The position numbers and the translations under genes are program-made. The notes beneath the pieces are model-generated. The model made no database searches and was not told the origin of the DNA. It saw only the letters and a program-made list of their open reading frames with translations. Shown here one piece after another: positions 60,052 through 64,000 of a DNA stretch of 64,000 nucleotides. This DNA comes from Sphingomonadaceae bacterium. GTDB lineage: Bacteria > Pseudomonadota > Alphaproteobacteria > Sphingomonadales > Sphingomonadaceae. How positions within the stretch are numbered: the stretch's first letter is position 1; each line of letters starts with the position of its first letter. The DNA is taken from contig RFPL01000001.1 in assembly GCA_009926135.1 (NCBI GenBank), forward strand, positions 124,001 through 188,000, given 5' to 3'.

Positions 60052-61440
60052 TCAGGTCAGCGCAGCGACGGTCCAGACCACGGCAACCATCAGCGGCACG
60101 CCGGCCAGGTCAAGCAGCAGCCCCGCTTTCAGGACCCGCGGCAAGGCAATATGCCCCGTCGCCCAGGCCAGGGCATTGGGCCCGGTGCCAGCCGGCAGCA
60201 TGAAGCCCCACGAGGCGGCGAGCGCAGCCGGCAGCGCCAGCAGGATCGGGTCCGCCCCCAGCGCCACAACCAGCGCGCCGACTACCGGCATGATACCGCT
60301 GGCTGCGGCAATGTTGCTGGCGAATTCGGTCACCAGCACGACGAAGCCGACCAGCACCAGCGCCACGATCGGCAGCGGCACGGCTTTCAGCGGCAGCAGC
60401 ATCCGGCCCATCCAGTCTGCCAGCCCGCTCTCGGTCATGCCCATCGCCAGCGCGAGGCCGCCGCCGAACATCAAAATCACGCCCCAGGGTGCCCGGTTGG
60501 CCTCTTCCCACTTCAGCAGCGGGCGCCCGGTGCCATCACGGATGAAGAACAGCGTCAGCCCGGCGATGGCGGCGATAGTGCCGTCATCAAGGCCGCCGGC
60601 CGGGAACAGCGGCTTCAGCAGCGGCATCGATACCCAGGCCAGCACGGTTAGCGCAAAGACCGGGGCAAGCCGCTTTTCCGGCGTGGTCCAGGCCGGTGGG
60701 AGGTGGATCGCGGCGCGCGCTGCAGCGGGATCGAAGGCGCTATCGCCGATGCGCTGCACCTTGGCGATGATCAGGGCCGCCAGCGGTACCGATAGTGCCA
60801 CCAGCGGCAGGCCGTACATCGACCATTCGACGAAGCTGATCTGCACTCCCAGGCTCTTCTGCAGCAGCGCCACGGCAATCGCGTTGGTCGGCGTGCCGAC
60901 GATCGTGCCATAGCCGCCGAGCGTCGCGGCAAAGGCGACGCCCATCGGCAGCGCGCCGGCCATGCCATCGGTCTCGCCTTCCTGCACGCCGCCCGAGGAG
61001 AGGATGGCGAGCGCCATCGGCATCATGATGTTGGAGATGAACATGCTGATCAGCGCCGTGGCGCACATCACCGCCAGCAGCAGCCGCAGCGGCGAATGGC
61101 CGGCCCGCGCCAGGATCGCGAGGGCCAGCCGCCGGTGAAGCCCGGTTCGCTCGATCGCGAGGGCCAGGAAGGCCCCGCCGAGGAACAGGAACATGACCGG
61201 CGAATAATAGGTCGAGGCGGTCTTGTTCGCATCGGCCACGCCGACCAGCGGCAGGATGATGAAGGGCAGCAGCGCGGTTACCGACAAGGGTAGCGCTTCG
61301 GTCATCCACCAGGCCGCCATCCACCAGACCAGTCCGGCGGTCGGCCAGGCGGTGTCCGGCATACCGGTCGGAGCCTGGGTCAGCAGGGTGAAGAGGAAGC
61401 CCAGCGGACCAAGCCAGAAGGCAATACGCTGTGCTGTCAT
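60052..61440 (-). CDS. DASS/SLC13-family anion transporter
   Basis: A 462-residue inner-membrane sodium/anion symporter. About eleven hydrophobic segments are visible. The family's two substrate/sodium-binding repeats appear as SNIMMPMA...GGYGTIVGTPTN and TEFASNIAAASGIMPV...PAGTGPNALAW. ATG 61440 behind GGGGGAG was chosen over a longer frame. Substrates of the family include dicarboxylates, citrate and sulfate; it cannot be narrowed here. Divergent from a small membrane protein gene. Confidence 0.92.
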   Translation of the reverse strand: MTAQRIAFWLGPLGFLFTLLTQAPTGMPDTAWPTAGLVWWMAAWWMTEALPLSVTALLPFIILPLVGVADANKTASTYYSPVMFLFLGGAFLALAIERTGLHRRLALAILARAGHSPLRLLLAVMCATALISMFISNIMMPMALAILSSGGVQEGETDGMAGALPMGVAFAATLGGYGTIVGTPTNAIAVALLQKSLGVQISFVEWSMYGLPLVALSVPLAALIIAKVQRIGDSAFDPAAARAAIHLPPAWTTPEKRLAPVFALTVLAWVSMPLLKPLFPAGGLDDGTIAAIAGLTLFFIRDGTGRPLLKWEEANRAPWGVILMFGGGLALAMGMTESGLADWMGRMLLPLKAVPLPIVALVLVGFVVLVTEFASNIAAASGIMPVVGALVVALGADPILLALPAALAASWGFMLPAGTGPNALAWATGHIALPRVLKAGLLLDLAGVPLMVAVVWTVAALT

Positions 61441-61564
61441 CCAAGTACTCCCCCTGCTGGCAATCTCGCCCGCAACGTTGCTTACACACGGAATTGTTTG
61501 CTTCCGCAAGCAATCGGGCGCAGCCTCGTAGTTACACCGGGGTAACGGTGGGGAGAGCAACCAT

Positions 61565-61945
61565 ATGACTAGCAATAACCCTCTGCTGAGCTGGGCGATG
61601 ATCGCCTTTGGTGCCGTATTCTGCCTGGTCTATCCGCTAGCCATGTTCTGGCCATCCGGCTGGGCTTGGCACGAGGGCAGTCCCGCCTCGAACGACTATT
61701 TCATGATGATCGTCGCGGTCTATGCCGTGCTCGGAATCTTCCTGATCCGTGCTTCGGCCAATCCGGCGGCCCATGCATCGCTGATCTGGTTCACCGTCTG
61801 GTCCAGCATTGCCCATGCCGGGATCATGGCGCTGCAATCGCTGCGCGCGCCCATGCATCATGGCCATTTGCTGGGTGATGTACCCGCCTTGCTGATCGCG
61901 GCGCTGGTGCTGACCGTCTTGATGAAGCGCCAGGCCAAGGCCTGA
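61565..61945 (+). CDS. Small four-TM membrane protein
   Basis: A 126-residue protein with four hydrophobic segments (WAMIAFGAVFCLVYPLAMF; YFMMIVAVYAVLGIFLIRA; ASLIWFTVWSSIAHAGIMAL; VPALLIAALVLTVLM). The pattern of short loops with WHEG and QSLRAPMHHGHLLGD, several His near the third and fourth segments, resembles DUF6632-type small membrane proteins, though I am not certain of the family. GGGAGAGCAACC supplies the ribosome-binding site. Function unknown. Confidence 0.8.
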   Translation: MTSNNPLLSWAMIAFGAVFCLVYPLAMFWPSGWAWHEGSPASNDYFMMIVAVYAVLGIFLIRASANPAAHASLIWFTVWSSIAHAGIMALQSLRAPMHHGHLLGDVPALLIAALVLTVLMKRQAKA

Positions 61946-61967
61946 ACGACGGGGCCTGAAATGCAGC

Positions 61968-61995
61968 GGGCCCGGCGCGTGATCGCACCGGGCCC
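61968..61995. terminator. Hairpin between convergent genes
   Basis: GGGCCCGG (61968-61975) pairs perfectly with CCGGGCCC (61988-61995), with an inner GCG-TGAT-CGC. It lies between the small membrane protein gene and infC, whose 3' ends face each other. No clear T tract follows on either strand, so it may be a weak or Rho-assisted bidirectional terminator. Confidence 0.5.
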
Positions 61996-62019
61996 ACCAG
62001 CAATCCGACTTGCCGGAGC

Positions 62020-62562
62020 TTACTTGGGCGAAAGCACCATCAGCATCTGGCGGCCTTCCATGCGGGGATAGGCCTCGATCTTGGCGTCTTCGGCGGTGTC
62101 TTCCTGCACCCGCTTGAGCAGGTTCATGCCCAGCTGCTGGTGTGACAGCTCGCGGCCGCGGAAGCGCAGGGTCACCTTGACCTTGTCGCCTTCGCCAATG
62201 AACTTGTGGATCGCGCGCATCTTCACGTCATAGTCGTGATCATCGATGTTCGGACGCATCTTGATCTCCTTGATCTCCTGCGTCTTCTGGTTCTTGCGCG
62301 CGGCGTTGGCCTTTTTCTGGGCCTCGTAGCGGAACTTGCCGACATCCAGGAACTTCGCCACCGGCGGATCGGCGTTCGGAGAGATCTCAACCAGGTCCAG
62401 CCCTACGCCGGCGGCCTGCTCGATCGCTTCACGGGTATACATGACGCCAAGGTTTTCGCCGTTTTCGTCAATGACGCGGACCTTGTCCGAAGCGATCATC
62501 TGGTTGTAGCGCGGCCCGCTCTTCACGGGGGGGGCCAGCATGCGCCGGGGTGGGGGTGCTAT
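62020..62562 (-). CDS. infC: Translation initiation factor IF-3
   Basis: Binds the 30S subunit and checks start-codon pairing. The 180 residues have the normal two-domain layout: N domain ([33 protein letters not shown] in pieces, [25 protein letters not shown]), a Lys-rich linker ([24 protein letters not shown]) and C domain ([30 protein letters not shown] in pieces, [13 protein letters not shown]). I chose the non-standard ATA at 62562: an AAAGGAG lies eight bases upstream, while the nearest ATG (62541) has no Shine-Dalgarno. infC is well known for rare AUU/AUC/AUA starts, which IF-3 itself disfavours, giving autoregulation. Confidence 0.95.
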   Translation of the reverse strand: MAPPPRRMLAPPVKSGPRYNQMIASDKVRVIDENGENLGVMYTREAIEQAAGVGLDLVEISPNADPPVAKFLDVGKFRYEAQKKANAARKNQKTQEIKEIKMRPNIDDHDYDVKMRAIHKFIGEGDKVKVTLRFRGRELSHQQLGMNLLKRVQEDTAEDAKIEAYPRMEGRQMLMVLSPK

Positions 62563-62577
62563 AGTTCCTGCTCCTTT
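62560..62577 (-). promoter_or_regulatory. Shine-Dalgarno and ATA start of infC
   Basis: On the minus strand AAAGGAG (62577-62571) is followed by eight bases and then ATA (62562-62560). The spacing is ideal, and no ATG, GTG or TTG is available at this spacing; a TTG at 62583 lies upstream of the Shine-Dalgarno itself. This decides the start of infC and implies feedback control by IF-3. Confidence 0.8.
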
Positions 62578-62637
62578 GGGCAATGTCTTACTGCGCGCGT
62601 CCTTAATCCGAATCCCCGCGCGGTGGAAGCCGCCATT

Positions 62638-63306
62638 TTACGCGGCTTGCTGCCAGACGGGCACCCGGACCAGCTGGCCGCGCACCGGCAGCACTGCGTG
62701 GACCATCCGGGCGGGCTGCATCGCGGCAATGATCGCCGGATCAGCCACGTCCATTCCGCCGGTAAAAGCTCCGAAAGCGGGCAGGATCAGCTTGCGCTCG
62801 CTTGCCGCCCAGCACGGCCGCGCCACTGACCGCCCGCGCGCGGAAATCCGCAGCTTGGGATGGAAATGGCCGGAAAGCTCGGCCCGGCTTTCCCCGGTCT
62901 GCGCTTCATGGCGCAGTACCAGCGGGCCGACGACGAGTTCCTCGAGCATGGTGCCCGGTGCTGATCCGGCATCGTGGTTGCCGCCGATCCACACCCAGTC
63001 CACCACCCGTGTCAGTGCCGCCAGCATCCCGGCGGCATGGGGTTCCAGCCGCTGCGCGCCCTGGCCATCGTGGAAATTGTCACCCAGCGTAAAGACCCGC
63101 CGCGCCCCGCTGATCCGGATTGCCCCTGCCACGCGTTCCAGCGTTTCGCGGCTGTCATAGGGCGGCAGCATCTGCCCGAATCGGGCAAAGAAGCTTCCTT
63201 TCTCGAGATGCAGGTCCGCCACCAGCAGCGCCTGCTCGCGCGGCCAATAGAGCGCGCCGCCATCCAGCAGCGCCATGTCTTCACCGGCGAACGAAAAGGG
63301 AACCAT
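62638..63306 (-). CDS. pdeM: PdeM-type (ligase-associated) metallophosphoesterase
   Basis: A 222-residue Mre11-like calcineurin-fold enzyme. Metal motifs in order: VADLHLEKG (D-x-H), LGDNFHDGQG (GD), WIGGNHDAG (GNHD) and LSGHFHPKLRI (GHxH). The family is named ligase-associated DNA damage response endonuclease for its usual linkage with a DNA ligase, an exonuclease-like protein and an Lhr helicase; none of those is in the window. ATG 63306 has AAGGAA upstream; the longer frame upstream is antisense to hemF. Divergent from hemF with a 45 bp gap. Confidence 0.9.
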   Translation of the reverse strand: MVPFSFAGEDMALLDGGALYWPREQALLVADLHLEKGSFFARFGQMLPPYDSRETLERVAGAIRISGARRVFTLGDNFHDGQGAQRLEPHAAGMLAALTRVVDWVWIGGNHDAGSAPGTMLEELVVGPLVLRHEAQTGESRAELSGHFHPKLRISARGRSVARPCWAASERKLILPAFGAFTGGMDVADPAIIAAMQPARMVHAVLPVRGQLVRVPVWQQAA

Positions 63307-63351
63307 GGCTTTTCCTTGCCGCAGGCCCATTCGCTTGGCAAGGGCTTGTGG

Positions 63352-64000
63352 ATGACCGACTGGACCCCCTACACCGCCCGCGCCAAGGCCTGGTTTGAAA
63401 GCCTGCGCGACCGGATCTGCGCGGAATTCGAAGCGATCGAGGCCGAGGCCGGCAGCCCGGCCCAGTTCGATTACCAGACCTGGAGCCGCGAGGAGGAAGG
63501 CAACCCCGATCCCGGCGGCGGCACCCGGGGGGTGATGAAGGGCCAGGTCTTCGAGAAGGTCGGCGTCAACGTTTCGACCGTCCATGGCACTTTCGCGCCG
63601 CAGTTCGCTCCCTCGGTCAATGGCGCGAGCGCCGACAACCCTGGCTTCACCGCCACTGGAATCAGCCTGGTCGCGCACATGGCGAACCCGCATGTGCCGG
63701 CTGTGCACATGAACACCCGCTTCCTGACCACGACCAAGGCGTGGTTCGGCGGCGGCGGCGATCTCAACCCGCCGATCCCCTACGTGGAGGATACGGACGA
63801 ATTCCACGCCGCCTTCCGCGCCGCCTGCGATGCCCATGACCCGGCCTATTATTCGAAGTTCAAGGCCTGGGCGGATGACTACTTCTTCATCCCCCACCGC
63901 AATGTCCACCGCGGCGTTGGCGGGATCTTCTACGATCACCTCGAATGCCCTGACGCGGCTGGGTTCGAGGCCAATTTCGCCTTTACCCGCGATGTCGGCG
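63352..64000 (+). CDS. hemF: Aerobic coproporphyrinogen III oxidase, N-terminal part
   Basis: Oxygen-dependent decarboxylation of coproporphyrinogen III in heme synthesis. The 216 residues present match HemF: the segment GGGTRGVMKGQVFEKVGVNVSTVHG in pieces, NPHVPAVHMNTRF, KAWFGGGGDLNPPIPYVED, and FIPHRNVHRGVGGIFYDHLE in pieces, the family signature. The gene runs off the right edge of the window. ATG 63352 gives the usual N-terminus. Confidence 0.95.
   Translation, partial: MTDWTPYTARAKAWFESLRDRICAEFEAIEAEAGSPAQFDYQTWSREEEGNPDPGGGTRGVMKGQVFEKVGVNVSTVHGTFAPQFAPSVNGASADNPGFTATGISLVAHMANPHVPAVHMNTRFLTTTKAWFGGGGDLNPPIPYVEDTDEFHAAFRAACDAHDPAYYSKFKAWADDYFFIPHRNVHRGVGGIFYDHLECPDAAGFEANFAFTRDVG

Noticed and set aside
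63307..63939. N-terminal extension of the PdeM frame on the minus strand
   Set aside because: It is antisense to hemF; the PdeM start at 63306 has a ribosome-binding site.

Overview
The window is a GC-rich stretch of chromosome from an alphaproteobacterium, most likely of the order Sphingomonadales (Novosphingobium/Sphingomonas/Erythrobacter-like). This rests on several features together: purD, xseA, DUF2093 and M23 peptidase in that order; alpha-type SspB; an MmcB gene behind a GTTC-N7-GTTC LexA box; a large TonB-dependent receptor with codon use unlike its neighbours; and many CoA-dependent catabolic genes. Genes are tightly packed on both strands. I see no phage, insertion sequence, integrase or CRISPR array. 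Only one RNA gene is evident, tRNA-Arg(CCG).

Layout. 0-4 kb: housekeeping (end of a PfkB kinase, purD, xseA, DUF2093, M23 peptidase). 4-12 kb: the most unusual block, with a TonB-dependent receptor, a TPR-sulfotransferase, a second sulfotransferase-like protein, a TPR-aspartyl/asparaginyl beta-hydroxylase and two tandem small secreted paralogues. 12-16 kb: envelope and RNA genes (phytase-like esterase, rpmB, tadA, RNase T2, nadC). 16-18.3 kb: a LytS/LytTR-type two-component pair at the head of the nadC operon. 18.4-24.9 kb: HD-domain protein, an alpha/beta hydrolase/BepA-like/DsbA-like operon, a PAS protein, DUF2141 and a sterol-desaturase-like enzyme. 24.9-33.4 kb: RhlE-type helicase, M20 peptidase, DUF1289, mmcB, tRNA-Arg, TauE/SafE permease, M19 dipeptidase, a two-TM channel and dapD. 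33.5-36 kb: a subtilisin-like lipoprotein.

36-47.4 kb is an acyl-CoA catabolic island: CaiB-type CoA-transferase, an ACAD11-type small-molecule kinase, zinc alcohol dehydrogenase, an ACAD11-type acyl-CoA dehydrogenase, a GPH-family transporter, two SDRs, an adjacent pair of acyl-CoA dehydrogenases that looks like a heteromeric enzyme, and an SMP-30 lactonase. Two near-identical TTAA...TCGATTAA palindromes lie upstream of the two divergent operons and suggest one shared regulator. The kinase plus ACAD11-like dehydrogenase suggests a phosphorylation route for 4-hydroxyacyl-CoAs.

47.4-64 kb is mostly core genome: gmk, an unknown small protein, sspB, then hisB-hisH-hisA-hisF-hisE interrupted by a tiny PEP-CTERM-like protein, a HIT protein, ybgC-tolQ-tolR-tolA-tolB-pal, a J-domain protein, a PaaI-type thioesterase, a cystathionine gamma-synthase-family enzyme, a DASS transporter, infC (probable ATA start), pdeM and the start of hemF.
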